Positions 8,318-17,600 of a stretch of 64,000 nt of DNA are shown here, one piece after another. The DNA is from Variovorax ginsengisoli. GTDB taxonomy: Bacteria > Pseudomonadota > Gammaproteobacteria > Burkholderiales > Burkholderiaceae_C. How positions within the stretch are numbered: position 1 is the first letter of the stretch; every line of letters begins with the position of its first letter. The notes under the pieces are model-generated. The model saw only the letters and a list, made by a program, of their open reading frames with translations. It was not told the DNA's origin and made no database searches. Made by a program: the position numbers and the translations under genes. The stretch is taken from positions 1-64,000 of the forward strand of contig NZ_JAUSRO010000001.1 in the NCBI RefSeq assembly GCF_030811835.1, in the 5' to 3' direction.

Positions 8318-9559
8318 ATGCGCACTCCATTGATCGCCCTGTGGCTGCTGGTTGCCGCCGGTCTGCTTTCCGCCTGTGGTGGTGGGGGCGGCAGTGCCAC
8401 TGCCCCGGCGCCGTCCACTTCCACAGCGTCCACGCCGTCCACACCCTCCGCAACCACATCCAATGTGATGGCCGTCACGGTCGATGGTGGGTTCGACGGC
8501 AACTATCCGAACGGCCTGTTCGCCAGTGCCACGCTGTGCCAGCCCGGTACGAGCAATTGCCAGACCGTCGATCGCCTGCTTGTGGACACCGGTTCGGTCG
8601 GCCTGCGGGTGATGGCGTCGGCGCTCGGCAGCGGCGTGCTGGGCGCACTGCCCAGCCAGCGCGGTGCGGTCACGGACAACGGGGTCAATCCGCTGGGGCA
8701 ATGTGCGCAGTTCATCTCCGGCTACACCTGGGGCTCGGTGCGCCAGGCCGACGTGCAGCTGGCGGGCGAGCGTGTGACCAACCTGCCGGTGCAGGTGATC
8801 GGCGACACCGCCGTGGTTGGTGACGTGCCGGCGAGTTGCCAGAATGCTGGCGGCACCTCGCTCAGCAGCACGGCCGCGCTCGGCGCCAATGGCATTCTGG
8901 GCGTCGGCCTGTTCATCAACGACTGTCCGGCCTGCACCGCGGCAGCGGTCACGGCCATCTACTACACCTGCGCTGGCACCGGCAGCTGTACGCCGGCCCA
9001 GGTCCCGGCGGCGCAACAGGTGGTCAATCCGGTGGCGCGCATGAGCGTGAACAACAACGGCGTGGTCATCAAGTTGCCGGCCGTGCCCGACCTCGGTGCT
9101 GCCACGGCGACCGGCACGATGACTTTTGGCATCGGGACGCAAAGCAACAACGCGCTGGCCACGACGCGCATTCTGCGCACCGACGCTTATGGTTACATCC
9201 GGACCCAGGTCAATGGCACGCAGTACCCGTCGAGCTTCATCGACAGCGGCTCGAATGCCCTGTTCTTTCCGAGCGCAACGCTGCCTGTATGCAGCAGCAT
9301 CTGGTACTGCCCGACCGACACGGTCACGATGAATGCGACGTTGCTGGATGCATCGGGCCAGAACGTACAGCCGCTGAGTTTCGACATCGCCAATTTCACG
9401 CGTCTCATCGTCTCCCGCAACAAGGCTTTCGACAACCTCGGTGGCAATGCGAGCGGCATGTTCGACTGGGGTCTGCCATTCTTCTACGGACGTACCGTGT
9501 ACACCGCCATCGAAGGCCGCCAGGCCGGTTCGGCCGTTGGGCCGTACGTGGCCTACTGA
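8318..9559 (+). CDS. DUF3443 family lipoprotein, aspartic-protease-like
   Basis: A 413-aa lipoprotein of the DUF3443 family (function unknown). The N-terminus MRTPLIALWLLVAAGLLSAC ends in a lipobox (L-S-A-C), followed by a Gly and Ser/Thr-rich tether. The body has two D-T/S-G-S elements: VDTGSVGLR (Asp90) and IDSGSNALFF (Asp309). Their spacing of about 220 residues resembles the two catalytic lobes of pepsin-like aspartic proteases, so a proteolytic or pseudo-proteolytic fold is inferred. Paired cysteines (for example NDCPACTAA and YTCAGTGSC) suggest disulfides. ATG 8318 was chosen because it places the signal peptide at the start. It follows the DUF2844 gene and runs into the convergent SGNH gene with only 7 bases between stop codons. 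Confidence 0.82.
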   Translation: MRTPLIALWLLVAAGLLSACGGGGGSATAPAPSTSTASTPSTPSATTSNVMAVTVDGGFDGNYPNGLFASATLCQPGTSNCQTVDRLLVDTGSVGLRVMASALGSGVLGALPSQRGAVTDNGVNPLGQCAQFISGYTWGSVRQADVQLAGERVTNLPVQVIGDTAVVGDVPASCQNAGGTSLSSTAALGANGILGVGLFINDCPACTAAAVTAIYYTCAGTGSCTPAQVPAAQQVVNPVARMSVNNNGVVIKLPAVPDLGAATATGTMTFGIGTQSNNALATTRILRTDAYGYIRTQVNGTQYPSSFIDSGSNALFFPSATLPVCSSIWYCPTDTVTMNATLLDASGQNVQPLSFDIANFTRLIVSRNKAFDNLGGNASGMFDWGLPFFYGRTVYTAIEGRQAGSAVGPYVAY

Positions 9560-9566
9560 GCGATCG

Positions 9567-10370
9567 TCACCGCGTGGAAACGGTGGGGGTGGGCGAGCCG
9601 GGCAAAGCCGCCGCCGCAGCCGCCGGGGGCATCACAGCGGCCGGCACATGGGCCGCGATCACCGACTGCCACAGCCGGTAGCCGTCCTCGTTCATGTGCA
9701 GGCGGTCGCGCAGGAACAGTTCGGGCCGCGCCCGGTTGTCAGGCCCGATCATCGGCGTATAGACGTCGATGAAATCGCTGTTGGGCACCGTGCGCAGGTA
9801 GGCGGAGATGATGTTGTTGGTTTCGCGCATCTTCGACATCAGCGCCTCCCGCGAGGGGCTGGGCTTGATCGAGATGTAGCTGATGCGGGTGTCGGGCAGC
9901 TCGGCACGCACCGTGTTGGCAAAACTGGCAAAACTCTCGAGCACCTGCAGCGGCGTGCGGCCCTCCGCCAGATCGTTGTCGCCGGCATACACGAGGACGT
10001 GCCGAGGCTTGTAGCGCACCACCAGATCGCGTGCGAACAGGCTGCAGTCGGCCATCGTCGACCCTCCAAACCCGCGATTGATGACCACCGGCACCTGGCG
10101 GAAGTCCTGCGCCATCTGCTTCCAGAAACGGATCGTCGAACTGCCGACGAAGAGCACGCCATCGGCGCCGGGCTGTTTTTCCCGGTCTGCTTCGTCGAAC
10201 GCGCTGAGCGAACTCTTCCAGCGGGTCAGCGCGGCGACATATTCCGGTGACTGCGCGACGGCGGGTGCTTCGATGCGCACGGGCTGCGCCTGCAAGCCCG
10301 TCGACATCGCTGCGTACAGCGCCAGGGACACCAGGACGCCGCGGCGCCGGAGGGCTTTCATCGACTTCAT
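9567..10370 (-). CDS. secreted SGNH/GDSL-type hydrolase
   Basis: A 267-aa SGNH-fold esterase/lipase-like protein. All four blocks are visible: FVGSSTIRFW (nucleophile Ser78, GSS in place of GDS), NRGFGGS with the Gly, YAGDNDLAEG with the Asn, and DRLHMNEDGY with the Asp-x-x-His pair. The N-terminus (MKSMKALRRRGVLVSLALY) is a signal peptide ending near LQAQ, so it acts outside the cytoplasm. The substrate is unknown; acyl groups on cell-wall or exopolysaccharide are typical for the fold. Start 10370 (or 10361, three codons in) is chosen for the signal peptide. It lies 91 bases downstream of the anti-sigma gene on the same strand and may belong to that regulon. Confidence 0.85.
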   Translation of the reverse strand: MKSMKALRRRGVLVSLALYAAMSTGLQAQPVRIEAPAVAQSPEYVAALTRWKSSLSAFDEADREKQPGADGVLFVGSSTIRFWKQMAQDFRQVPVVINRGFGGSTMADCSLFARDLVVRYKPRHVLVYAGDNDLAEGRTPLQVLESFASFANTVRAELPDTRISYISIKPSPSREALMSKMRETNNIISAYLRTVPNSDFIDVYTPMIGPDNRARPELFLRDRLHMNEDGYRLWQSVIAAHVPAAVMPPAAAAAALPGSPTPTVSTR

Positions 10371-10461
10371 CAGATCAAAACTGAATTCGACCGCTTCGCG
10401 TTGACCGGTTCCCGCCAAAATGAAGCGAAATGTGAGCGAAAGTGGCAATGCCGCGACGGCG

Positions 10462-11226
10462 CTACAGCGTCTTCTCGATCAGCGCGCCCTTGAAGAGGAC
10501 CGGACCGGTGGGTCCCCGGTCGCTCGGCACCCCCCCACGGGGCTCCAGGCTGATGGCCAGGGTCGGCACGGCGCGGACATCGGATTCCTGCGCAGGCAGG
10601 CGCAATGCCGGCGCGTGGTCGAGCACACCGAGCGAGCGCGGCGCGCCTTCCGGCGGCAGGGCCCAGAGCTGCAACGACTTGTCGCTGCCTTCGGTGTAGC
10701 CGCCCACCCGTTGGAGCACCAGCTGGCGCTTGTTGGGGTCGAAGGTGACCAGCATCGATGCGGTGGACTGGTCGTCTGCAAGCACCGCCACATATTGAAC
10801 CGCCGGTGCGTTGGCGAGTTGATCGCGCAGGTTCACACCCACCACGACGGCCAGCACGGTCGCCACCGCGCCGGCGGCCGCCGCGCCACGCCACAAGGCG
10901 AGGCTGCGCAGCCACCCGCCGGAGGCCGACGCGTCGTGCACCGGCAGGGCCCGCGCGGCGGCGCGCTGGCGGGCCATGGCGTGTTCCTTCTGCTCGGCCT
11001 CGATGAGGTTGCGGATGCGCGTCCACACGGCCGGGTCGGGCGCCACCGGATGCGCCAGCTCCGTCATGCTGGCCAGGCGGCCCTGCCAGGTCAGCGCGGC
11101 CGCACGCACGACGGCGTGTTCGCGCGCCATGGCCTCGAAGCGGCGACGCGCACCGCCACGCAAGGTACCGAGCGCATAGCTGGCGGCCAGCAATTCGAGC
11201 AGCGCAGGGTGGGCGGAAAGTTTCAT
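10462..11226 (-). CDS. RskA-family anti-sigma factor
   Basis: A 254-aa membrane anti-sigma factor of the RskA/anti-sigma-K type. The cytoplasmic N-terminal part (residues 1-105) starts MKLSAHPALLELLAASYALG, with the helical ALGTL segment typical of these proteins. A single membrane helix lies near residues 110-132 (LWRGAAAAGAVATVLAVVVG). The periplasmic C-terminal domain contains LQLWALPPEGAPRSLGVL, the W-x-L-P core of the RskA domain. It starts 10 bases after the stop of the sigma-factor gene, so the pair is co-transcribed and probably translationally linked. It should hold the sigma factor inactive at the membrane; the releasing signal is unknown. Confidence 0.88.
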   Translation of the reverse strand: MKLSAHPALLELLAASYALGTLRGGARRRFEAMAREHAVVRAAALTWQGRLASMTELAHPVAPDPAVWTRIRNLIEAEQKEHAMARQRAAARALPVHDASASGGWLRSLALWRGAAAAGAVATVLAVVVGVNLRDQLANAPAVQYVAVLADDQSTASMLVTFDPNKRQLVLQRVGGYTEGSDKSLQLWALPPEGAPRSLGVLDHAPALRLPAQESDVRAVPTLAISLEPRGGVPSDRGPTGPVLFKGALIEKTL

Positions 11227-11236
11227 GGTCGGCCCT

Positions 11237-11830
11237 TCACGCGAAACGGCTCATGCAAAGGCGCATTTTTTCCAGGCCCCGGCGGATCCAGGTCTTCACA
11301 GTACCCAGCGGGAGCTTGAGCTGCTCGGCCAACTCGCCGTGGCTGAGGTCGCGCAGGTAGGCGAGGCTCACCACCTCGCGCTGCCGGCCTTCGAGTTGAA
11401 GCAGGCACTGATGCAACGCCCAGGCCTGTTCGCTCGCATCGGTCGCATCCATCGGGTTCTGCGCCTGTGACTCCATCGTCTCTTCCATGGCGTCGTCGAA
11501 CGGCTCGGTCAGCTGGGTCCGGTCGGCCGTGCGTTTGCGCAGCAGGTCGAGCGCGCGGCTGCGCACGATCAGCCCCATCCACGCCATCGGTGGGCTCAAC
11601 GAGGCGCGGTAGTCTCCGGCCACGCGCCAGATCGTCAGGAAGGCTTCCTGCACCACGTCCTCCGCCCATTCGCGCTGGCGCACCACCCGCAGCGCCAGGC
11701 CGAAGAGCTTGGGCGCGCAACGGTCGTAAAGGGCGCGCAGGGCAGTTTCGTCGCGCTGGCCGACGCGATCGATCAGCGCTATCAATTCGGCATCGGGGCT
11801 GGGTGCAGTCATGCACGGATTGTCGGACAT
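11237..11830 (-). CDS. ECF RNA polymerase sigma factor, SigK-type
   Basis: A 197-aa extracytoplasmic-function sigma factor. Region 2 is visible as ALRALYDRCAPKLFGLALRV plus AEDVVQEAFLTIWR, and region 4 as REVVSLAYLRDLSHGELAEQ followed by LPLGTVKTWIRRGLEKMR, the recognition helix. It pairs with the RskA-type gene immediately downstream. A second Met six codons in (11812) is equally possible as the start; neither has a clear Shine-Dalgarno site. It is separate from the sigma-E system at 49596. Its regulon probably includes its own operon and perhaps the SGNH hydrolase. Confidence 0.9.
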   Translation of the reverse strand: MSDNPCMTAPSPDAELIALIDRVGQRDETALRALYDRCAPKLFGLALRVVRQREWAEDVVQEAFLTIWRVAGDYRASLSPPMAWMGLIVRSRALDLLRKRTADRTQLTEPFDDAMEETMESQAQNPMDATDASEQAWALHQCLLQLEGRQREVVSLAYLRDLSHGELAEQLKLPLGTVKTWIRRGLEKMRLCMSRFA

Positions 11831-11892
11831 CGGTGGGCATGCAGCAGGTACGAGCCTGCATGCCCACCGGATTCAGAGGCCGACGGCTGCAC

Positions 11893-13308
11893 TCAGGCGA
11901 GGCGGGCGCGGTGGCGTGCGACCTGGGTGCGGACCTGCGCGGGCGCGGTGCCGCCCAGGATGTTGCGTGCATTGAGCGACCCACGCAGGCTCAGCACCTC
12001 GTAGACGTCCTTCTCGATGGTCGGGTTGAACTGCTGCAGCACCGCCAGCGGCAGCTCCGACAGGTCGACCTGGTGCGAGATCGCCGCCTTGACCGCATGG
12101 GCGACCGTTTCGTGGGCGTCGCGAAAGGGCAGACCCTTCTTCACCAGGTAGTCGGCCAGGTCGGTGGCGGTGGCGTAGCCGCGCAGCGCGGCCTTTTCCA
12201 TGGCTTCGGGCTTGACGGTGATGCCGCCGACCATCTCTGCAAAGATGCGCAGCGTGTCCTTGAGCGTGTCGACGGTGTCGAACAAGGGCTCCTTGTCTTC
12301 CTGGTTGTCCTTGTTGTAGGCCAGCGGCTGGCCTTTCATCAGCGTGATCAGGCCCATCAGGTGGCCCACCACGCGGCCGGTCTTGCCGCGCGCCAGCTCA
12401 GGCACGTCGGGGTTCTTCTTCTGCGGCATGATCGACGAGCCGGTGCAGAAGCGGTCCGCAATGTCGATGAAGCCGAAGCTCTGGCTCATCCACAGTACCA
12501 GCTCTTCGCTCAGGCGGCTGACGTGGATCATCGCCAGCGAAGCGGCAGCGGTGAACTCGATGGCGAAGTCGCGGTCGCTCACGGCGTCCAGGCTGTTCTG
12601 GCAGACCGCCGGGGCGCCGTCCGCGTCGACCATGCCCAGCGTCCTCGCGACCAGTTCGCGGTCCAGCGGGTAGCTGGTGCCGGCCAGCGCGGCAGCGCCC
12701 AGCGGCAGGCGGTTCACGCGCTTGCGCACGTCGAGCAGGCGCTCGGCATCGCGGCTGAACATTTCGACATAGGCCAGCATGTGGTGGCCGAAGCTCACCG
12801 GCTGCGCCACCTGCAGATGGGTGAAGCCCGGCAGGATGACTTCGACGTTCTTCTCGGCGATGTCCACCAGTGCTTTCTGCAGGTCCACCAGCAGCGCACC
12901 GATCAGGTCGATCTCGCTGCGCAGCCACAGGCGCACGTCGGTCGCGACCTGGTCGTTGCGGCTGCGCCCGGTGTGCAGACGCTTGCCTGCGTCGCCGACC
13001 AGCTGGGTCAGCCGTGCTTCGATGTTCAGGTGCACGTCTTCCAGATCAAGCTTCCATTCGAAGTCGCCGGCCTCGATTTCGCTGCGAATCTGCGCCATGC
13101 CGCGCTCGATCGCAGCATGGTCGTCGGCGCCAATGATGCCGCGCGCGGCCAGCATGCCGGCGTGGGCCAGCGAGCCCTCGATGTCTGCCTGCCAGAGTCG
13201 CTTGTCGAAGAACACGCTGGCGGTGTAGCGCTTGACGAGGTCGCTCATGGGTTCGGAGAACAGGGCCGACCAGGCTTCGGATTTCTTGTCGAGTTGGTTT
13301 TGGGTCAT
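11893..13308 (-). CDS. argH: argininosuccinate lyase
   Basis: A 471-aa cytoplasmic enzyme that splits argininosuccinate into arginine and fumarate, the last step of arginine synthesis. The fumarase/lyase superfamily signature [15 protein letters not shown] is intact and includes the catalytic loop serine. [13 protein letters not shown] and the TGMHxx-equivalent [16 protein letters not shown] are also present. The length is normal for the family. The start [13 protein letters not shown] at 13308 is chosen over an upstream in-frame Met because it matches the usual N-terminus. It stands alone and is divergent from the permease gene at 13436. Confidence 0.97.
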   Translation of the reverse strand: MTQNQLDKKSEAWSALFSEPMSDLVKRYTASVFFDKRLWQADIEGSLAHAGMLAARGIIGADDHAAIERGMAQIRSEIEAGDFEWKLDLEDVHLNIEARLTQLVGDAGKRLHTGRSRNDQVATDVRLWLRSEIDLIGALLVDLQKALVDIAEKNVEVILPGFTHLQVAQPVSFGHHMLAYVEMFSRDAERLLDVRKRVNRLPLGAAALAGTSYPLDRELVARTLGMVDADGAPAVCQNSLDAVSDRDFAIEFTAAASLAMIHVSRLSEELVLWMSQSFGFIDIADRFCTGSSIMPQKKNPDVPELARGKTGRVVGHLMGLITLMKGQPLAYNKDNQEDKEPLFDTVDTLKDTLRIFAEMVGGITVKPEAMEKAALRGYATATDLADYLVKKGLPFRDAHETVAHAVKAAISHQVDLSELPLAVLQQFNPTIEKDVYEVLSLRGSLNARNILGGTAPAQVRTQVARHRARLA

Positions 13309-13435
13309 GGGAGGCCTCGCGGAGGCAATAATGGGTGAGTCATCCCGGAACTCGGCGATGCGCAATCCGTCGATTTTATCGGCCGCGCCCGTGCAAGGTC
13401 ACCGGCCCCTGCGCGACATGCGCCAAGGACACACC

Positions 13436-14650
13436 ATGAGCGAACCTGCCGTGAAGCCTGATTCCCTGCCTGACCCGGTGCCCGAGGCCGCCTCCGAGGA
13501 GGTCCAGGCGGCGCAACAGGAGGCCCGGGAGGTCCGGCAAGCCGAACGCGACCGCGTGCTGCTTCACATGCCGGTCGACGTACGCAGTGCTGCGCTGGTC
13601 GTGCTGGCGGTACTGGCCTCGATCTTCGCATTGCGCTGGGCGGCGGCGGTCTTCATTCCGCTGATGCTGAGCCTGCTGGCGACCTACGCCCTGTCGCCCG
13701 TGGTCGACCGTCTGGCGCGGTGGCGGGTGCCGCGCTGGCTCGGCGCGGCGGTGCTGCTGCTGGGCATCGGGGGCGGCCTTGGCACGACCGCCTACTCGCT
13801 GTCGGGCAGCGCCTCCCAGTTGCTCGACGCGCTGCCGGTGGCCGCGCAGAAGCTGCGCCTGGCCATGACCCGCGGGGCCCGGCAGAACACCAGCGCGCTC
13901 GACACGGTGCAGCAGGCGGCTGCGCAGCTGGAACAGGCGGCGCAGGCCGGGCCGGCCGCCGCGCGGCGCGGCGTGACCCGGGTGATCATCGAGCGCCAAC
14001 CTTTCAATGTGCGCGACTACCTTTGGAGCGGCTCGGTCGGCCTCATGGCGGCCGCCGGGCAACTCACGCTGGTGGCTTTCCTCACCTACTTCGCGCTGTG
14101 CTCGGGCGACACCTTTCGCCGCAAGCTGGTGAAGATTACCGGCGACAGCCTGCAGAAGAAAAAGATCACCGTGCACGTGCTGGACGACATCACCGGCCAC
14201 ATCGAGCGCTACCTGCTGGTGCAGATCTTCACCAGTGTGCTGGTCGGCGTCGCCACAGGCCTCGCGTTCTGGGCGATCGGCCTGGAGAACGCGGCGGTCT
14301 GGGGCATCCTGGCTGCCGTCACCAACCTCATTCCGTACGTTGGCTCGATCATGGTGATGGGCGCCTCCGCCCTGGTTGCGTTCCTGCAGTTCAACAGCAT
14401 CGAGATGGCCCTGCTGGTGGGTGGCACTTCGTTGTTGATCCACACGCTGGTGGGCAACCTCCTCACGCCCTGGCTGACCAGCCGCACCAGCCGCATGAAT
14501 CCGGTGGCGGTGTTCGTCGGTGTGATCTTCTGGGGCTGGCTGTGGGGCGTGTGGGGCCTGCTGCTGGGCATTCCGATCATGATGGTCGTCAAGGCTGTGT
14601 GCGACCGGGTGGAAGACCTGCAGACCATCGGCGAGCTGCTGGGCGACTGA
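13436..14650 (+). CDS. AI-2E family (PerM/YdiK-like) membrane transporter
   Basis: A 404-aa polytopic inner-membrane protein of the AI-2E/PerM family. About seven to eight hydrophobic segments are visible, starting with AALVVLAVLASIFALRWAA. The family core is present as NLIPYVGSIMVMGASALV and GNLLTPWLTSRTSRMNPVAV. The soluble N-terminus (residues 1-45) is Glu/Pro-rich. Members have been linked to export of autoinducer-2 or to ion exchange, so the substrate cannot be named from sequence. ATG 13436 has AAGGA seven bases upstream. Its stop lies only 9 bases from the stop of the convergent glucan synthase gene. Confidence 0.88.
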   Translation: MSEPAVKPDSLPDPVPEAASEEVQAAQQEAREVRQAERDRVLLHMPVDVRSAALVVLAVLASIFALRWAAAVFIPLMLSLLATYALSPVVDRLARWRVPRWLGAAVLLLGIGGGLGTTAYSLSGSASQLLDALPVAAQKLRLAMTRGARQNTSALDTVQQAAAQLEQAAQAGPAAARRGVTRVIIERQPFNVRDYLWSGSVGLMAAAGQLTLVAFLTYFALCSGDTFRRKLVKITGDSLQKKKITVHVLDDITGHIERYLLVQIFTSVLVGVATGLAFWAIGLENAAVWGILAAVTNLIPYVGSIMVMGASALVAFLQFNSIEMALLVGGTSLLIHTLVGNLLTPWLTSRTSRMNPVAVFVGVIFWGWLWGVWGLLLGIPIMMVVKAVCDRVEDLQTIGELLGD

Positions 14651-14659
14651 GTCGCGCGC

Positions 14660-17600
14660 TCAGGCCTCCCGCCGCACAGTACCGTCCATCGCCGGGCCCA
14701 GGCGCACCACTGCACCGTCGGGCAGTGTGGCGGCGAGGATCGGCTGGCCCACGGTCATCGTGTGGGTGGGTGGGGTGTCGTGCTCACCCCATTGCAGCGT
14801 CAGCGTGCGGCCGTTGCGCCGCAGGCAAAGTTCGAAGGCATCCCAGTGCGAGGGCACGCGCGGCGTGAGCCACAGCGTCTCACCGCGCACCTGCAGGCCC
14901 AGCAGTGTCTCCACGGCGGCGCGGTGCAGCCACGCGGCCGAGCCGGTGTACCAGCTCCAGCCGCCGCGCCCGACGTAAGGCGCCGCGCTGTAGATGTCGC
15001 CGGCCATCACATAGGGCTCGATCTCGTAGCGCGGACCCCGTGCAGGGTGGCGGGCGCGGTGCGCCGGGCTGAGCCCTTCAAAGCTCTGCCAGGCCGCGTC
15101 GGTGTCGCCGGTGAGTGCCTGCGCCATCAGCGCCCAGACCGCCGCATGCGAATACTGACCCCCGTTTTCGCGCACGCCCGGCGGGTAGGCCTGGATGTAG
15201 CCGGGGCTGTCGACGGCGTTCACCAGCGGTGGGTCGAGCAGGCGCAGCAGGCCGGCGACCGGATCGTGCAGCTGTGCCTTCATCGCGGCCAGCGCGGGCG
15301 TGGTGTGGGCGGCGTCCGAGGCACCCGAGAGCACCGACCAGGCCTGCGCGATCAGATCGATACGGCATTCGTCGTTGGCCGCCGACCCCAGCGGTGTGCC
15401 GTTGTCGAAAAAGGCGCGCCGGAACCAGGCGCCGTCCCAGCCTGCGTCGTGCAGCGCGATGATCCAGCCCTGCCGAGCGTCGCGCCAGCGCTGCGCGCGC
15501 GCTTGGTCGCCACGCGCTTCGGCCAGGGGCGCGTAACGTTCGACCACACTGCAGAGGAACCAGCCCAGCCACACGGATTCGCCGCGGCCCTCGTGGCCCA
15601 CGCGGTTCATGCCGTCGTTCCAGTCGCCGGTGCCCATCAGAGGAAGGCCGTGTGCGCCGGTCGACAGGCTGCGGTCGATGGTGCGCGCGCCGTGTTCGTA
15701 GAGGCTGGCCTCCTGCGTGCTGATCTGCGGTGGGTAGTAGGCATCTTCGGCGCCGGGCGGTATGGCCGCTCCTTCGATGAAGGCCACCGATTCGTCAAGC
15801 ACGGCCGCGTCGCCGGTGACTTCGACGTAATGCGCGCTGGCATAGGGCAGCCACAGCAGATCGTCGGAGAAGTGGGTGCGCACGCCAGCGCCCCCGGGCA
15901 TGTGCCACCAGTGCTGCACGTCGCCTTCGGGGAACTGACGCGCGGCGTTGACGAGGATCTGTGCGCGCAGCCGGGCCGGGTCGGTCAGCGCAAATGCCAT
16001 GGCGTCCTGCAGTTGATCGCGAAAGCCGAAGGCACCGCCGGCCTGGTAGAAGCCGGCCTTGGCCCAGAGCCGGCAGACCAGTGTCTGGTAGGGCAGCCAG
16101 CGGTTGACCATGGCGTCGAAGAGCGGGTCGGGCGTGCGCACGGTCAGCCGGCCGAGCAGGTCGTCCCAGAAGCCGCGCGCCTGCGCAAGTGCAGCAGGAA
16201 CGTCGCGCGTTTGCCAGCGACATGCCAGCTGCAGCGCCGCCTCGGCGCTGTCGGCATGGCCGAGCATGAAGGTGAAGCTGGCGCTGTGCCCGGCCGCCAG
16301 TGTGAAATGGCGACCCACCGCGGCGCAGGCATCCAGGCCGTTGCCCGCGCGTGCGCCGAGCACGGCCGGTACCTCGACCGTTCCGCGGCCCGCGAAGAAT
16401 TCGTTGCGGTCGCAGGTCCACTGCACATCCGCGGCGTCACCTGGCAGTCCGGTCAGCTGAACAAAGGCCGTGCTGCCGCCGAAGCCGCCGCTCGATTCAC
16501 GTTGTTCGCCGAACACGGCGGCCCCATCGGCCGGTCGCCAGCCATGCACGGTGCGACGTTCGCCACGTGCGGCACCCAGTTGCCATTCGATCATGGCGAG
16601 CGCACGCAGATGGCGTGTGCCAACACCGTCGTTGCGCACCGTCACCTGCACCAGCTTCATGCGTTCGTCCCGGTCGGCGAAGAAGGTGGTTTCGAGCGTC
16701 ACGTCGCGATGCGCGCACTCGAACACGGTGTAGCCCTGGCCATGGCGCACGCGATGCCGCGCTGCGCTGGCGCCGCGGCTGGCCGGTGTCAGCGGCAGGA
16801 ATTCGTGCGACTCGGTGTCCTGCAGCAGGTAGTGCTCGAACGCCGTGTCCTGCACCGGGTCGTTCGACCAGGGCGTCAACTGGTGCATGCGGCTGTTCAC
16901 CGCCCAGGTGTAGCCGGCGCCCGACTCCGATACCTGGAAGCCGAAGGACGCGTTGGCGATCACGTTGACCCAGGGCTTGGGCGTGCGGTGGTTCCGGTCG
17001 ACCTCGAAACGAAACTCACCGCTGGCCGCGTCAAAGCTGCCTTCCGGCGAGCCCACCGGGCCGGTCGAGAGTGCTGCCAGGGGCGGCATCGACAGCGGCG
17101 TGCGCTGCAGGCCTGCTGGCGGCGCGGCTGCGAGCGCGGCCTCTCGCAGCGCGGCGATCTGCGATTCGAGCGAGCGGCCGTCGGCCGTGAACACGGCGCG
17201 TGCGAGCACGGTGAGCGCGGCCTTCTCGGAAGGCGCGACCTCGTGGTCGCGAAACAGGTAGAAGCCGGCCGCGTCGTTGCGCGGGAAGCTGTTGCGCGTT
17301 TCCTGCAGCACGCGGGCGCGCAGTGCCTCGATTTCGCGCTGAAGCGGCATGAGGTAGGAGTTGGGCTCGCCGTTGAGCACCACCAGGTCGCAGGCAACGC
17401 CTCCGAATCCCAGCCAGGGCTGGGCGCGCAGCAGCGTGTTGAGCAGTGCGATATCGGCCAGCGCATGGATGTGCACCAGCACGATCGGCTTGTCGCCCGA
17501 GATGCCGAAGCGCCAGATCTGGCGCAGATCGATCACGCCCCGGTCGCTCATCACACGCGGCGTGGTGTAGGTCAGGAGGGTCGTGAGGTCCTGCAGCGCC

